Shown here one piece after another: positions 31,180 through 41,516 of a stretch of 64,000 nucleotides of DNA (positions are counted from its first letter, which is position 1; the number at the start of each line of letters is the position of its first letter). Origin of the DNA: Thiomicrorhabdus chilensis DSM 12352 (lineage in GTDB: Bacteria; Pseudomonadota; Gammaproteobacteria; Thiomicrospirales; Thiomicrospiraceae). The stretch spans positions 1,703,460 to 1,767,459 of the forward strand of contig NZ_KI519609.1 of the NCBI RefSeq assembly GCF_000483485.1. Reading direction: 5' to 3'. The position numbers and the translations under genes were made by a program. The notes beneath the pieces are model-generated. The model was not told the DNA's origin, made no database searches, and saw only the letters and a program-made list of their open reading frames with translations.

Positions 31180-32697
31180 TTAACTTCCGTTGTAGATTCC
31201 AACCGGTTCTTGCCCCGTCGCTTGTTTGGCTGACTGGGCGGAGTCATTGCGGGCACTATCAATCGAGGCCAAATATTCAGGTGTGATGTCCCCGGTGACG
31301 TACTCGCCACTGAAACAGGAAGTATCAAACAACTTGATCTGTTCATTCCCGGCACCCACCGCTTCAATCAAGTCTTCCAGGTCTTGATAAATCAATCTGT
31401 CCGCGCCGATAAATTCGCAAATCTCTTCTGTGGTACGGTTATTGGCCACCAATTCAGAAGCGGATGGCATGTCGATCCCGTAAACATACGGAAAACGCAC
31501 TGCGGGAGCGGCGGAGGCAAAATAGACTTTTTTGGCTCCCGCTTCACGCGCCATTTCAACAATCTGTCCGGAGGTGGTGCCTCGAACAATGGAGTCATCC
31601 ACCAACAACACATTCTTGCCTTCAAACTCCAGGTCAATCGGGTTCAATTTCTGACGAACCGATTTCTTACGTTTCTGTTGTCCCGGCATAATAAAGGTGC
31701 GACCAATATAACGGTTTTTAATAAAGCCTTCGCGATAGGGTTTACCCAATTTAGCTGCCAACTCTATAGCGGAAGTACGGCTGGTGTCCGGAATCGGCAT
31801 AACCACATCGATGTCATGATCCGTCCACTCTCTTAAAATTTTATCCGCCAACTTCTCACCCATGCGCAAACGCGACTTATAAACCGAGACATCATCGATC
31901 ATGGAATCCGGACGGGCAAAATACACAAACTCGAAAATACAGGGAGAATACTGTGGATTTTCAGCACATTGCTCGTAAAAAATCTGACCATCTTCCGTGA
32001 TGACCACGGCTTCCCCAGGTGCCAAATCTTTTTCCAAGGTAAAGCCAGAACCGTCTAGCGCAACCGATTCCGAAGCGATCATGTAATCTGTACCAAATTC
32101 CGTTACGCGCTTACCGACGACCACCGGACGCAATGCAAACGGATCCCTGAAAGCGAACACACCAATTGTCGAAATCATACCTACCGCAGCATAGCCTCCG
32201 CGTGCACGTTTATGGACGTTGCGAATCGCATTGAAGATATCGTTCTGGTCGATGAAGAGTTTCTTCTGCTGCATCAATTCGTGAGCAAATACATTCAGCA
32301 GCACTTCGGAGTCGGAATTGGTATTCAAATGACGCAGGTCTTGACGGTAAATTTCCTGACCCAGCTGTTCGGCATTGGTCAGATTGCCGTTGTGGCCCAT
32401 TGCAATACCATAAGGAGAGTTTACATAAAAAGGCTGGGCTTCAGCACTTGAAGAAGACCCCGCGGTTGGATAACGTACGTGCCCGATTCCCATTTTTCCA
32501 TGCAGGTCGCGCATGTGTCGAGTGCGGAACACATCCTTAACCATTCCGTTGTCTTTTCGCTGGTAAAAACGCCCGTTTTCACAGGTCACAATACCGGCGG
32601 CATCCTGTCCACGATGCTGCAAAATGGTTAAGGCGTCATATATCTCTTGGCAAACGGCGCTGTCACCAACAGAAACTATCCCAACAATACCACACAT
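31180..32697 (-). CDS. purF: Amidophosphoribosyltransferase
   Basis: A 505-aa enzyme of the first purine step, PRPP to phosphoribosylamine. The mature glutaminase nucleophile is Cys2 (MCGIVGIV). The PRPP loop is [18 protein letters not shown]. It lies upstream of metZ, but the cvpA gene that usually precedes it is absent. Confidence 0.98.
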   Translation of the reverse strand: MCGIVGIVSVGDSAVCQEIYDALTILQHRGQDAAGIVTCENGRFYQRKDNGMVKDVFRTRHMRDLHGKMGIGHVRYPTAGSSSSAEAQPFYVNSPYGIAMGHNGNLTNAEQLGQEIYRQDLRHLNTNSDSEVLLNVFAHELMQQKKLFIDQNDIFNAIRNVHKRARGGYAAVGMISTIGVFAFRDPFALRPVVVGKRVTEFGTDYMIASESVALDGSGFTLEKDLAPGEAVVITEDGQIFYEQCAENPQYSPCIFEFVYFARPDSMIDDVSVYKSRLRMGEKLADKILREWTDHDIDVVMPIPDTSRTSAIELAAKLGKPYREGFIKNRYIGRTFIMPGQQKRKKSVRQKLNPIDLEFEGKNVLLVDDSIVRGTTSGQIVEMAREAGAKKVYFASAAPAVRFPYVYGIDMPSASELVANNRTTEEICEFIGADRLIYQDLEDLIEAVGAGNEQIKLFDTSCFSGEYVTGDITPEYLASIDSARNDSAQSAKQATGQEPVGIYNGS

Positions 32698-32759
32698 AGG
32701 GTCACTCTCTTTATAATCAATTAAACGTTCAAAACTTAAATAATCGCGGTTTGAGACGA

Positions 32760-33317
32760 CTATTTTACCTGTACTATTTGCGATTGGGTATGCAAAGCCC
32801 GATCTATTTTCTGTTTATCTCTTAATGCGGCCTCTCTGGAGTCATAGGGCCCGGTTCGAACCGAAAAGGTTTTGCTCACCGGAAATTCCTTTATCCAAAC
32901 CTCATAGTCGCGATCCAGCATCCCCAGTACCTTATTGGCGTTGCTGAGTTTTTTATAAGCCGCCACCTTAAGCAGCCATTGCGATTTTGGCTCGGATTCA
33001 CCGGATTGAACCGCAGCGGCCTGCTGACCCTTCTCAATCGTGGCCATTCCCTCTGCCTGCTCCGATTCCGTCTTCACAGCCGGGGCAACAGCCGAGGCTT
33101 GTGGCGACTGGATTGGCTCGGCTGCTTTTTCTTCCCGGCCCTTGCCTGGAAGCACATACGCCTGCTGCACAAGCGGCACCGACTGTTCTACCGTATCTGA
33201 GCGAGCCCCTTCCGGCTGAAAATTGACCGGATTGCTGTACCACCCGGGCACAATTAAAATCAATAAAGACAACCAGATCGCCGCACCAATTAATCGAAAC
33301 TTGCTTACTTCGTCCAT
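32760..33317 (-). CDS. dedD: SPOR-domain protein (DedD-like)
   Basis: A 185-aa protein with an N-terminal membrane helix (about 7-27), a Gln/Glu/Ala-rich linker and a C-terminal SPOR domain (about 110-185: [20 protein letters not shown] through [15 protein letters not shown]). SPOR domains bind denuded septal peptidoglycan. The gene sits between folC and purF, the dedD locus of gammaproteobacteria. Confidence 0.88.
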   Translation of the reverse strand: MDEVSKFRLIGAAIWLSLLILIVPGWYSNPVNFQPEGARSDTVEQSVPLVQQAYVLPGKGREEKAAEPIQSPQASAVAPAVKTESEQAEGMATIEKGQQAAAVQSGESEPKSQWLLKVAAYKKLSNANKVLGMLDRDYEVWIKEFPVSKTFSVRTGPYDSREAALRDKQKIDRALHTQSQIVQVK

Positions 33318-33324
33318 AGTCTCT

Positions 33325-34626
33325 CTAACAATCTAAGTCCTGTTGAACCTTAAGTGCCTCCATGGCTTGGGACACCGTGAAAAACGACCCCCAAACCAGA
33401 GCAGGCATAGAATCCATTCCGCTCGCTTCAGAAACCGCCTCCGCAATGGATGACATTTTTTTGATGTGCGACTCTGCAACCCCACATTCCATCAGCAACG
33501 CGTGTAAATCCGACAGCGAGCTCGATCTGGGAATATTCAGGTCGGCAATCAACCACGTCTCAATCCAGGGGGCCATCAACTGTATCATCGGCTTGCTGTC
33601 TTTATCATTCAATACCGAAAACACCGCGCAAAATTTTGATCTGTCGGGAGAAGAGGCCAAATAGTCGGCCAAAGCCTTAGCCGACTGAGGATTGTGCGCC
33701 ACATCCACCAGCCAGGACTGCGCTCCACAAAAGAACGCCTGCAAACGTCCGGGATTAGACACTTGGGTCAAACCCTGCTCGACCGAACTTCGGCTGACGG
33801 GTAAACGATCATACACCTCAGACAATAAGGCGAGCACCCCAGAGGCGTTCTGCAACTGGAAGCCGCCTTTTAAAGCCGGTAAAGGCCATGTAGCGGATAG
33901 AACATCATTGCCTGCAAACGAAAATGACCAGGCCTGCTCATTTTGGGAAAAGACAAAATCGACTCCCAAACACTTCAAAGGCACTTGATGTTTTTTGGCG
34001 TAATCGAACAAACTGGCAGGCGCTAGCGGGTCAGAACACACCGCCGGGCAATTCGGCCGAGTGATTCCGGCTTTCTCGATGGCGATTTGCTCGCGATCAT
34101 CGCCTAGCCACTCTATATGATCCACGTCAATCGCCGTAATCAGCGCGGCATCGGCATCCACCAGATTGACCGCATCCAAACGCCCGCCCAAGCCCACTTC
34201 AAGCACCGCCACGCCAACATCAGCCTGTTTGAAAATCAACAGCGCGGCCAGTGTGGAAAACTCAAAATAGGTCAATTTGGTCTGACCACGAGCCGCTTCT
34301 ATTTCAACAAAGGCATCCACAATCTGCTGATCCGACACCATTTCGCCATTCACTTGAATACGCTCATTAAAACGTAAAATATGAGGCGAAGTGTAGGTGC
34401 CGACCCGATACCCCTGTTGCTTGAGTATGGCTGACAACATGGCCACACTTGAACCCTTGCCATTGGTACCGGCCACACTGATAACAAAAGGGGCAGGCCT
34501 GTCCACTTTGAGCTGGCGTGCGACCTGTGAAACACGTTCAAGCCCGAGATCGATCTCCTGAGCATGCAAAGCCAACAGCCAGTCGATCCAAGTCTGCAAA
34601 GTGTCCTGTCGGGACGGGGTTTTCAT
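33325..34626 (-). CDS. folC: Folylpolyglutamate / dihydrofolate synthase
   Basis: A 433-aa Mur-ligase-fold enzyme. The ATP loop is VAGTNGKGSSVAML, followed by SPHILRFNERIQVNG and DVAHNPQSAKAL. It makes dihydrofolate and adds glutamates to folates. A nearly palindromic repeat copy (33921-33944) encodes NEQAWSF near residue 230. Located 28 bases after accD. Confidence 0.97.
   Translation of the reverse strand: MKTPSRQDTLQTWIDWLLALHAQEIDLGLERVSQVARQLKVDRPAPFVISVAGTNGKGSSVAMLSAILKQQGYRVGTYTSPHILRFNERIQVNGEMVSDQQIVDAFVEIEAARGQTKLTYFEFSTLAALLIFKQADVGVAVLEVGLGGRLDAVNLVDADAALITAIDVDHIEWLGDDREQIAIEKAGITRPNCPAVCSDPLAPASLFDYAKKHQVPLKCLGVDFVFSQNEQAWSFSFAGNDVLSATWPLPALKGGFQLQNASGVLALLSEVYDRLPVSRSSVEQGLTQVSNPGRLQAFFCGAQSWLVDVAHNPQSAKALADYLASSPDRSKFCAVFSVLNDKDSKPMIQLMAPWIETWLIADLNIPRSSSLSDLHALLMECGVAESHIKKMSSIAEAVSEASGMDSMPALVWGSFFTVSQAMEALKVQQDLDC
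33921..33944. repeat. Near-palindromic pair of repeat words inside folC
   Basis: An exact CAGGCCTGCTCATTTT copy on the plus strand (33929-33944) overlaps a one-mismatch copy on the minus strand (33921-33936). The result resembles the 2500-2525 palindrome with one mismatched pair, but lies inside a coding sequence. Confidence 0.8.
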
Positions 34627-34654
34627 ACGAAAAATTTTCCGGTAGACAACAACA

Positions 34655-35509
34655 TCAAGCGGATTTATTCATCAGCATCTTACAGATGCTCGACAACTCG
34701 TCTCTTAAGTCATGTCGGTGGATGATTCGATCGATGGCACCATGTTCCAATAAGAATTCACTGCGCTGGAAGCCTTCCGGCAATTTTTCACCTACCGTCT
34801 GTGCAATGACGCGCGGGCCGGCGAAACCGATCAAAGCCTTGGGTTCAGCCACATTGAGGTCACCCAGCATGGCAAAACTCGCCGAAACGCCCCCCATAGT
34901 CGGATCGGTCAGCACCGAAATATAAGGCAGACCTTTGGCACGCAACCGACCCAAAGCGGCACTGGTTTTTGCCATCTGCATTAAAGAAAACAAGGCTTCC
35001 TGCATGCGTGCGCCGCCACTGGCGGAGAAACAGATAAACGGACATTCACGCTCAATCGCCTCATTGACGGCACGTACAAACTTCTCACCCACAACCGAGC
35101 CCATAGAGCCCCCCATGAATTTAAATTCAAACGCCGCTGTCACCACTTCCAAACCATTGATGGTACCGACTTCGGTAATCAGGGCATCCTTTTCACCCGT
35201 GGCTTTCTGGGCCTGAGAAATTCGATCCTTATATTTCTTGATATCGCGGAACTTGAGCGCATCCACCGGTGAAATAGAGGCCGAAATCTCTTGATTTGAA
35301 CCTTCGTCCAAAAAAACGTGCAGGCGGTCACGGCCACCCAGTCTCATGTGATGGTTGCACTTTGGACAAACCTCTTGATTACGTTTCACTTCAGAACGAT
35401 ACAAGGTGCTTTCACACTTGGGACATTTGGTCCAAAGCCCTTCTGGAACTGAACTCTTACGTTCGGTAACCTGCTTAATACTCGGTAGGATTTTTTCAAA
35501 CCAGTTCAT
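34655..35509 (-). CDS. accD: Acetyl-CoA carboxylase carboxyltransferase, beta subunit
   Basis: A 284-aa subunit with an N-terminal zinc ribbon ([10 protein letters not shown] ... CPKCNHHM) and a crotonase-like transferase domain ([39 protein letters not shown]). It works with AccA to make malonyl-CoA. Located 15 bases after trpA. Confidence 0.98.
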   Translation of the reverse strand: MNWFEKILPSIKQVTERKSSVPEGLWTKCPKCESTLYRSEVKRNQEVCPKCNHHMRLGGRDRLHVFLDEGSNQEISASISPVDALKFRDIKKYKDRISQAQKATGEKDALITEVGTINGLEVVTAAFEFKFMGGSMGSVVGEKFVRAVNEAIERECPFICFSASGGARMQEALFSLMQMAKTSAALGRLRAKGLPYISVLTDPTMGGVSASFAMLGDLNVAEPKALIGFAGPRVIAQTVGEKLPEGFQRSEFLLEHGAIDRIIHRHDLRDELSSICKMLMNKSA

Positions 35510-35524
35510 GCTTCACTCCTGAAC

Positions 35525-36343
35525 TTATTGTGCATCTGCGCGATCGATCGCGGCACGGAATTCTGTCATTTTCTTGCCTAAAGCAAGTTCAACTTCATAT
35601 AAATCTTCATGGGCGTTCGCTTCAATCAAACTCACCAGAGCAGAGCCGACAATGACGGCATCGCCCAACTGCGCCATTTCAAAGGCCGCTTCACCATTAC
35701 GAATACCAAAACCGATGCCGATTGGAAGAGACAAACGCCCTCTCAAACGGTTCACTTGCTCGGCCACATCACCCGCATTCAGTTCACTTGATCCGGTCAC
35801 GCCTTTTAGCGAAACGTAATAAACGAAACCGCTGCCTTTTTCATTCACCGCCGCCAAGCGGGATTCCGGCGTGGTTGGCGAAACCAGATACACGCGATCC
35901 AAACCTGCCCCTTGCAAGGCTTCCAGATAGCCCATGCTCTCCTCGGGCGGCATGTCCACGGTCAAGACCGCATCTACACCAACCGATTGAGCCGCCGCGG
36001 AAAACGCCTCATAACCTTCCGCTTCAATCGGATTGAGATAACCCATTAATATCACCGGGGTGTGCTCATCCTGCTCGCGAAACACACGCACATACTCCAA
36101 CACGTCATCCAAACTCACATTGTGTTTCAGAGCTCGTTCAACCGCCTTTTGAATGACCGGACCATCCGCCATCGGATCGGAAAACGGCACACCCAACTCG
36201 ATCATGTCTGCGCCTTTTGACACCAACAGATGCATCAACGAAACTGTCGCATTCGGATTAGGATCACCCGCAGTAATATAAGGGATTAAAGCGGTTTTAC
36301 CTTGGGCTTTCAAAGCCTCAAACTTTTTTTGAATTCTACTCAT
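35525..36343 (-). CDS. trpA: Tryptophan synthase alpha chain
   Basis: A 272-aa TIM barrel that cleaves indole-3-glycerol phosphate. Catalytic Glu in ADMIELGVPFSDPMADGP and Asp in DAVLTVDMPPEE are present. It follows trpB by nine bases. Confidence 0.98.
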   Translation of the reverse strand: MSRIQKKFEALKAQGKTALIPYITAGDPNPNATVSLMHLLVSKGADMIELGVPFSDPMADGPVIQKAVERALKHNVSLDDVLEYVRVFREQDEHTPVILMGYLNPIEAEGYEAFSAAAQSVGVDAVLTVDMPPEESMGYLEALQGAGLDRVYLVSPTTPESRLAAVNEKGSGFVYYVSLKGVTGSSELNAGDVAEQVNRLRGRLSLPIGIGFGIRNGEAAFEMAQLGDAVIVGSALVSLIEANAHEDLYEVELALGKKMTEFRAAIDRADAQ

Positions 36344-36352
36344 TATTGCATC

Positions 36353-37558
36353 CTAAAACTCGAAACCTTCAATCTGCGCGATGGTGTTCATATCTTTATC
36401 GCCGCGCCCTGAAAGGTTCACGATAATCACTTGATCCTTGTCCATGGTCGGTGCCAACTTGGTCGCGTAAGCGATCGCATGACTGGTCTCCAGGGCGGGG
36501 ATAATGCCTTCATACTTGGTCAAATCTCTGAATCCCTGCAAGGCTTCTTCGTCATCGATCGCCACATAATTGGCTCGTCCAATGTCTTTCAACCAAGCGT
36601 GCTCCGGCCCTACTCCGGGATAATCCAGGCCTGCCGAAATGGAATGGGTTCCAATAATCTGACCGTTTTTATCCTGCATCAGATAGGTACGGTTACCATG
36701 TAAAACCCCTGGAGTTCCTGCGCACAATGGTGCCGCATGCTGCCCAGTCTCAAGACCGTGTCCGGCCGCTTCGACACCGTAAATGGCCACGCCTTCATCC
36801 GGCAAAAACTCATGGAACAGTCCAATAGCGTTCGAGCCACCGCCGACACAGGCAATCAAGGCATCCGGCAGTTTACCTTCCTTTTCTAGCACTTGCTGTC
36901 GCGCTTCGCGGCCGATTACGGCTTGAAAGTCACGTACCATTGCCGGATAAGGGTGTGGCCCGGCAACCGTGCCAATAATGTAAAAAGTATCGTCCACGTT
37001 CGTCACCCAGTCACGCATGGCTTCATTCAACGCGTCCTTGAGTGTACGGGTGCCGGACTCTACCGCCACGACTTTGGCTCCCAGCATCTTCATACGAGCC
37101 ACATTCGGAGCCTGTCGAACCACGTCATCCGCACCCATATAAACCACACATTCCAACCCCAAGCGAGCGGCCACCGTCGCACTGGCTACGCCATGTTGAC
37201 CGGCACCGGTTTCGGCAATGATGCGGGTTTTACCCAAACGTTTGGCAAGCAAAGCCTGACCAATGGTGTTATTGACCTTATGGGCACCGGTATGGTTCAA
37301 ATCTTCACGTTTCAGGTAGATTTTTGCTCCGCCCAAACTTTCCGACCATCGCTGAGCATAATAAAGGGGGGTAGGACGTCCGACGTAATCACGCAAGTCG
37401 TCACTTAATTCGCTCAAAAAGGCTGAATCATTTTTAAGGCTTTGATATTCCTGATTCAGTTGCTCCAAGGCAGCCATCAGAGTTTCAGGAGCGAAAATCC
37501 CCCCATAAGGCCCAAAATGACCGTGTTCGTTAGGAAACTTTGAAAAATCTACTGTCAT
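36353..37558 (-). CDS. trpB: Tryptophan synthase beta chain
   Basis: A 401-aa PLP enzyme condensing indole with serine. The PLP lysine is in [10 protein letters not shown]; the phosphate loop is [10 protein letters not shown]. Its ATG overlaps the trpF stop by four bases. Confidence 0.98.
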   Translation of the reverse strand: MTVDFSKFPNEHGHFGPYGGIFAPETLMAALEQLNQEYQSLKNDSAFLSELSDDLRDYVGRPTPLYYAQRWSESLGGAKIYLKREDLNHTGAHKVNNTIGQALLAKRLGKTRIIAETGAGQHGVASATVAARLGLECVVYMGADDVVRQAPNVARMKMLGAKVVAVESGTRTLKDALNEAMRDWVTNVDDTFYIIGTVAGPHPYPAMVRDFQAVIGREARQQVLEKEGKLPDALIACVGGGSNAIGLFHEFLPDEGVAIYGVEAAGHGLETGQHAAPLCAGTPGVLHGNRTYLMQDKNGQIIGTHSISAGLDYPGVGPEHAWLKDIGRANYVAIDDEEALQGFRDLTKYEGIIPALETSHAIAYATKLAPTMDKDQVIIVNLSGRGDKDMNTIAQIEGFEF

Positions 37559-38202
37559 TCAACTGTACTCATCACTTGTTGCATAAATAATTTCACCGTG
37601 TCGGGAGCTTTCACTCCCTTAGTCGCTTCCACACCTCCGGAAACATCCACGGCCCAAGGTCCAACTTTACGAATCGCCTGTGCGACATTTTCCGCTGTCA
37701 ATCCACCCGCCAAGATAATCGGCAAAGCGCAGTCAGACGGCACCCAGCCCCAATTAAACTGTTCTCCTGTCCCCCCCGGAACACCCGGTTTATAGGCATC
37801 CAACAACAATCCAGCGGCAGAAGCATAACATTTGCTCAGCTCTTCCAGATCGGTCTCTTCGCGCATGCGTACCGCTTTCATGTAAGCCACACCAAACTGC
37901 TCGCAAAACTCAGGGGACTCTTCACCATGAAACTGCAGAAGATCAATCTGGACGTTTTCCAAAACCGAACGCACATACTGCTCGCCCGGGTTCACAAACA
38001 GGGCGGTCTTGCTGACAAACGCCGGCATGGCTTTAGCAATAAGACAGGCCTGCTCAATTTCCACATGACGCGGACTGGGGTCATAAAACACCAAACCGAT
38101 GGCATCGACTCCGGCTTTTGACACCATTAAGCCATCCTCCACCGAGGTGATGCCACAGATCTTGACTCGTGTTCTCATTGCTGAACTCATTGCTGAACTC
38201 AT
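37555..38202 (-). CDS. trpF: Phosphoribosylanthranilate isomerase
   Basis: About 215 aa, TIM barrel of tryptophan synthesis. It has [30 protein letters not shown]-type loop ([14 protein letters not shown]) and VDVSGGVE. The start is ambiguous: three ATGs (38202, 38190, 38178) fall in a 12-base tandem repeat that overlaps the truA stop. The last would give the common N-terminus MRTRVKICG. The first has GGATGAGG upstream and was used here. Confidence 0.93.
   Translation of the reverse strand: MSSAMSSAMRTRVKICGITSVEDGLMVSKAGVDAIGLVFYDPSPRHVEIEQACLIAKAMPAFVSKTALFVNPGEQYVRSVLENVQIDLLQFHGEESPEFCEQFGVAYMKAVRMREETDLEELSKCYASAAGLLLDAYKPGVPGGTGEQFNWGWVPSDCALPIILAGGLTAENVAQAIRKVGPWAVDVSGGVEATKGVKAPDTVKLFMQQVMSTVE
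38045..38060 (+). repeat. AGGCCTGCTCA repeat copy in trpF
   Basis: CAGGCCTGCTCAATTT, 15 of 16 matches, inside trpF on the opposite strand, where it is read as Ile-Glu-Gln-Ala-Cys. Confidence 0.7.
38176..38202 (-). repeat. 12-base tandem repeat at the trpF start
   Basis: ATGAGTTCAGCA occurs twice in tandem and is followed by another ATGAG. Each unit supplies an in-frame ATG for trpF and a CAATGA overlapping the truA stop context. Confidence 0.85.
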
Positions 38203-38987
38203 TGCCACAGTACCTCATCCACCTTTACTAGCGGAATGTCATACTCATCCGGGTAGAGCGCATTCACAAAATACAAACCTGAAGCCGGCGCAGTGGCCGC
38301 CGCCTGGGTTCGGTCCTCAAGCTGTAAAAGTTCGTCCACCCATTCAATCGGCTTTTCGCCCCGACCAATTTTCATCAAGGTGCCGCTGATATTGCGGACC
38401 ATGTGATGTAAAAAAGCATTGGCCTGAATATCTATAAAAACGAAATCGCCTCGGCGACTGACCTCCACGGACTGAACATTACGCCTGGCATGGGATGCTT
38501 GACAGGCCGCGGCTCGAAAAGAAGAGAAATCCTGTTCACCAATCAGTGCCTGAGCGGCTAAATGCATATTTCGTTCATCCAAGGGACGCTCTTCCCACGT
38601 GACTCTGTCCGCCAATACCGCAGAATGCACCTTACGATTGAAAATCACATAACGATACTGGCGGGCAACCGCTGAAAACCGAGCATGAAAGTCATGCGCA
38701 ACCACTTTAGACCAGGCCACCCGAATATTTCCAGGCAAGTTAGTATTCACTCCCTGTACCCAGGCTTTAAGCGGCCGTTGAACGCTGGTTTCAAAGTGCA
38801 CCACCTGACCGACTGCATGAACCCCAGTATCGGTTCGACCGGCACAGTGCACATCCACGGGCTCGGCAGCAATTCGAGCCAAGGCCTGCTCTACCAGACC
38901 TTGAACCGACTCACAATGCGACTGTCGCTGCCAGCCACAATAATGTGTTCCCTGGTATTCAACACCCAAAGCAATTCGATTATGCAA
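38199..38987 (-). CDS. truA: tRNA pseudouridine(38-40) synthase
   Basis: A 262-aa pseudouridine synthase acting on the tRNA anticodon arm. The catalytic Asp is in AGRTDTGVHAVGQVVHF; FLHHMVRNISGTLMKIG is the other family signature. It sits between asd and trpF as in Pseudomonas. Confidence 0.97.
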   Translation of the reverse strand: MHNRIALGVEYQGTHYCGWQRQSHCESVQGLVEQALARIAAEPVDVHCAGRTDTGVHAVGQVVHFETSVQRPLKAWVQGVNTNLPGNIRVAWSKVVAHDFHARFSAVARQYRYVIFNRKVHSAVLADRVTWEERPLDERNMHLAAQALIGEQDFSSFRAAACQASHARRNVQSVEVSRRGDFVFIDIQANAFLHHMVRNISGTLMKIGRGEKPIEWVDELLQLEDRTQAAATAPASGLYFVNALYPDEYDIPLVKVDEVLWQ

Positions 38988-39033
38988 TTGTCATCGCCTA
39001 AAAATCATCAACCTCGCCAAAGCGCCAACTGGC

Positions 39034-40056
39034 TTACAGATACTTTTCAATCAGCAACTCGGCAATCTGTACTGTATTGGTGGCAGCGCCTTTACGGACA
39101 TTGTCCGCGACCACCCACAAGTTCAGTCCATTTTCGACAGTGATGTCTTCACGAATACGTCCGATATAAACCGGATTGGTATCGGCCGCATCAGTTACTG
39201 CGGTTGGATAGCCCCCGTCAACATGTTCATCGATCAGCACCACGCCTTCCATTTCTGAATAAAGCGTCTTGGCCTGTTCAGCAGTAATTTTTTTGTCGGT
39301 TTCAATATGCACCGCTTCACTGTGGCCGTAAAAAACCGGAACTCGAACAGCGGTTGGATTCACTAAGATGCTCTCATCCTGCATGATTTTTTTGGTCTCC
39401 CAGACCATTTTCATCTCTTCTTTGGTGTATCCGTTTTCCATGAATACATCAATTTGCGGAATGCAGTTAAAGGCAATCTGCTTAGGATAGACTTTCGCCT
39501 GAACCGGCTTCATGTTCAACAAATCTGCTGTCTGCTGTGCCAACTCTTCAATGGCGTCCTTTCCAGTTCCGGAAACCGCTTGATAGGTGGCCACGTTGAT
39601 GCGTTTGATGCCGACCGTATCGTAAATCGGCTTCAAGGCGACCAGCATTTGGATGGTTGAGCAGTTAGGATTCGCAATGATTCCGCGAGTCTTATAATCG
39701 GCGACCGCTTCCGGGTTAACTTCAGGCACAACCAGTGGAATGTCATCGTCGTAACGGAATTGTGAGGTGTTATCAACCACCACACAACCGGCTTCCGCAG
39801 CTTTTGGCGCATAGACGGCCGACACGCTCGCACCCGGAGAAAACAGGCCAATCTGTACTTGAGAGAAATCAAATGTTTCCAGATCCTGTACTTCGACCCA
39901 ACCCCCGTTGAATTGCAGTTTTTTTCCGGCTGAGCGACTGCTCGCCAAAGGATACAATTTACCTACCGGAAAGTTGCGTTCCTCCAATACCTTTAAAATG
40001 GTTTCGCCCACTGCTCCAGTGGCACCTACGACTGCAATATCGTACAACTTAGTCAT
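39034..40056 (-). CDS. asd: Aspartate-semialdehyde dehydrogenase
   Basis: A 340-aa NADPH enzyme making aspartate semialdehyde for Lys, Met, Thr and diaminopimelate. It has VVGATGAVGE, the catalytic Cys in NPNCSTIQM and a His in the EAVHIET region. The frame is open 12 codons further, but the ATG at 40056 has AAGGAAGAGAAGG upstream. Confidence 0.97.
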   Translation of the reverse strand: MTKLYDIAVVGATGAVGETILKVLEERNFPVGKLYPLASSRSAGKKLQFNGGWVEVQDLETFDFSQVQIGLFSPGASVSAVYAPKAAEAGCVVVDNTSQFRYDDDIPLVVPEVNPEAVADYKTRGIIANPNCSTIQMLVALKPIYDTVGIKRINVATYQAVSGTGKDAIEELAQQTADLLNMKPVQAKVYPKQIAFNCIPQIDVFMENGYTKEEMKMVWETKKIMQDESILVNPTAVRVPVFYGHSEAVHIETDKKITAEQAKTLYSEMEGVVLIDEHVDGGYPTAVTDAADTNPVYIGRIREDITVENGLNLWVVADNVRKGAATNTVQIAELLIEKYL

Positions 40057-40155
40057 GACCTTCTCTTCCTTATTGCTGGACGATTTACTCACAATCGCCT
40101 CAATACTAAAATTATCTCACTGCCCGTCTTAGCGGACAGCGCTCAGCTTGACACC

Positions 40156-40611
40156 TTATTCGTTTTCACTGTTCTCTTTTTCAGAGAAATCATTCAGTGT
40201 GGCTTTTGAATTAACGTGCTTGCGCTCTTCAGGCAAACTGACTATCAGCCCCCCTTCCGTTAACTCGCGACTTTCACCAATAAACTTGCCGCCGGCTTCA
40301 ATGGTAACCTCACCACAAATCAATTCACCGATCAGTTTCCCAGAGGCCAAAATATCAATGCGTTCGCAGGCTACCTTGCCTTCCAGAACGCCACTCAACA
40401 CGATGGAGCGTGCTTTGACGAAGCCGGTGACTTCACCCTGTTTACCGATGGATACGTCATAGTCACTGTCAATAATGCCATCCAAACGTCCATCCACATG
40501 CAAGGCTCCGCCTAATTCGCTGAATTCGCCGCTAAAGACACACCCCGGCGCAATAATTGTTTTTCCACTCTCTTCACGCGCTCGTTGACGGCTTGACTTA
40601 AAGATCCCCAT
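40156..40611 (-). CDS. Bactofilin family polymer-forming protein
   Basis: A 151-aa bactofilin: a central right-handed beta-helix (about residues 18-120; GGALHVDGRLDGIIDSDYDV and EGKVACERIDILASGKLIG repeats) with short disordered ends. Bactofilins self-assemble and scaffold cell-wall enzymes that set cell curvature. The ATG has AAGGGG upstream. Its first 100 bases overlap the end of the M23 peptidase gene in another frame. A bactofilin beside an M23 peptidase recalls ccmA-csd1 of Helicobacter. Confidence 0.9.
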   Translation of the reverse strand: MGIFKSSRQRAREESGKTIIAPGCVFSGEFSELGGALHVDGRLDGIIDSDYDVSIGKQGEVTGFVKARSIVLSGVLEGKVACERIDILASGKLIGELICGEVTIEAGGKFIGESRELTEGGLIVSLPEERKHVNSKATLNDFSEKENSENE

Positions 40612-41492
40612 GGTACCCCTTCCACCTCTTGGAAAATGCTGTCGTAATTCTGCAAACTCCACTCGACAAATGGAGCCGGGTTAAGTTTACGTTGCACAAA
40701 TGACACCTCGTAATGCAAATGGTTACCGGATGAAAGGCCGGTTGAACCGATCCCACCAATCACATCCCCTTGGCTTACAAGCTGTCCGGTCTTAACATCC
40801 AAACGGCTCAAATGGCCGTAATGGGTTTTAAACCCATTGGAATGGGAAAGAATGATCAGATTGCCAAAACCACTGTTCTTGTGATAACCGGCATATTCAA
40901 CCACGCCATCTGCTGTGGCAATCACGGAGGCACCTTTCTCCCCCCGATAATCAATACCTCGATGAAACTGTTTGCTTCCACGAACCGGATGCGTTCGCCA
41001 ACCATATGAGCTGCTGACCCCCACAAAATTGGCGACAGGACGCCCATTTGGGGTCATTTCCATCATCAGGCTCTTACCCAAGGTGTTTAGCTGAACCAGC
41101 TTCACCCGTTCTTCAACGGGTCTTTCCGGTTCTTCTGCACTGGTGCTGGTACCAATCAACTCTTCCAGCCCCTGAAGCGTCTGATCGAGCAACTCGGCTT
41201 GTCGAGTCTTTTCCGCTAACTCATCTTCAAGCAATCGTTTTTCGGAAGCTACATGAATAAAGTCATTCTTTTTTTCGTTTAACACCTGCTCGTAGCTTTT
41301 GACCGCTTGCAAATGCTGACTCTCTATCTGACTGGCCTGATGGCTGAGCCACCAAATCGTTAGAGCGCCTCCTCCCCAAATAAGAAGAAAACCAAACAAC
41401 AAAATCCACGCAAATCGTTTAAACACCTGTTTAAACGAATAATCCCGTGCACCATGCACATCGCTAATGGTGATAGTGAAATGATTTCTCAT
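40512..41492 (-). CDS. M23 (LytM) peptidase, membrane-anchored
   Basis: A 326-aa protein with a cytoplasmic start, one membrane helix (about 28-49), a coiled coil (about 55-110) and a periplasmic M23 domain. The zinc ligands are visible in FHRGIDYRG, at a following His in the THYGH region and in NHLHYEV. It probably cuts peptidoglycan cross-bridges under the control of the adjacent bactofilin. The last ~30 residues are encoded in the 100-base overlap with the bactofilin gene. It lies 24 bases after leuB. Confidence 0.92.
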   Translation of the reverse strand: MRNHFTITISDVHGARDYSFKQVFKRFAWILLFGFLLIWGGGALTIWWLSHQASQIESQHLQAVKSYEQVLNEKKNDFIHVASEKRLLEDELAEKTRQAELLDQTLQGLEELIGTSTSAEEPERPVEERVKLVQLNTLGKSLMMEMTPNGRPVANFVGVSSSYGWRTHPVRGSKQFHRGIDYRGEKGASVIATADGVVEYAGYHKNSGFGNLIILSHSNGFKTHYGHLSRLDVKTGQLVSQGDVIGGIGSTGLSSGNHLHYEVSFVQRKLNPAPFVEWSLQNYDSIFQEVEGVPWGSLSQAVNERVKRVEKQLLRRGVSLAANSAN

Positions 41493-41516
41493 TCAAACGG
41501 CTCAGTCGTATACAGC

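Noticed and set aside
36626-36641. CAGGCCTGCCGAAATG in trpB as a repeat copy
   Set aside because: It encodes the universally conserved [10 protein letters not shown] segment of TrpB, so the resemblance is likely forced by the protein.
36893-37408. 171-codon plus-strand open frame opposite trpB
   Set aside because: Antisense shadow; no ribosome site and no known domain.
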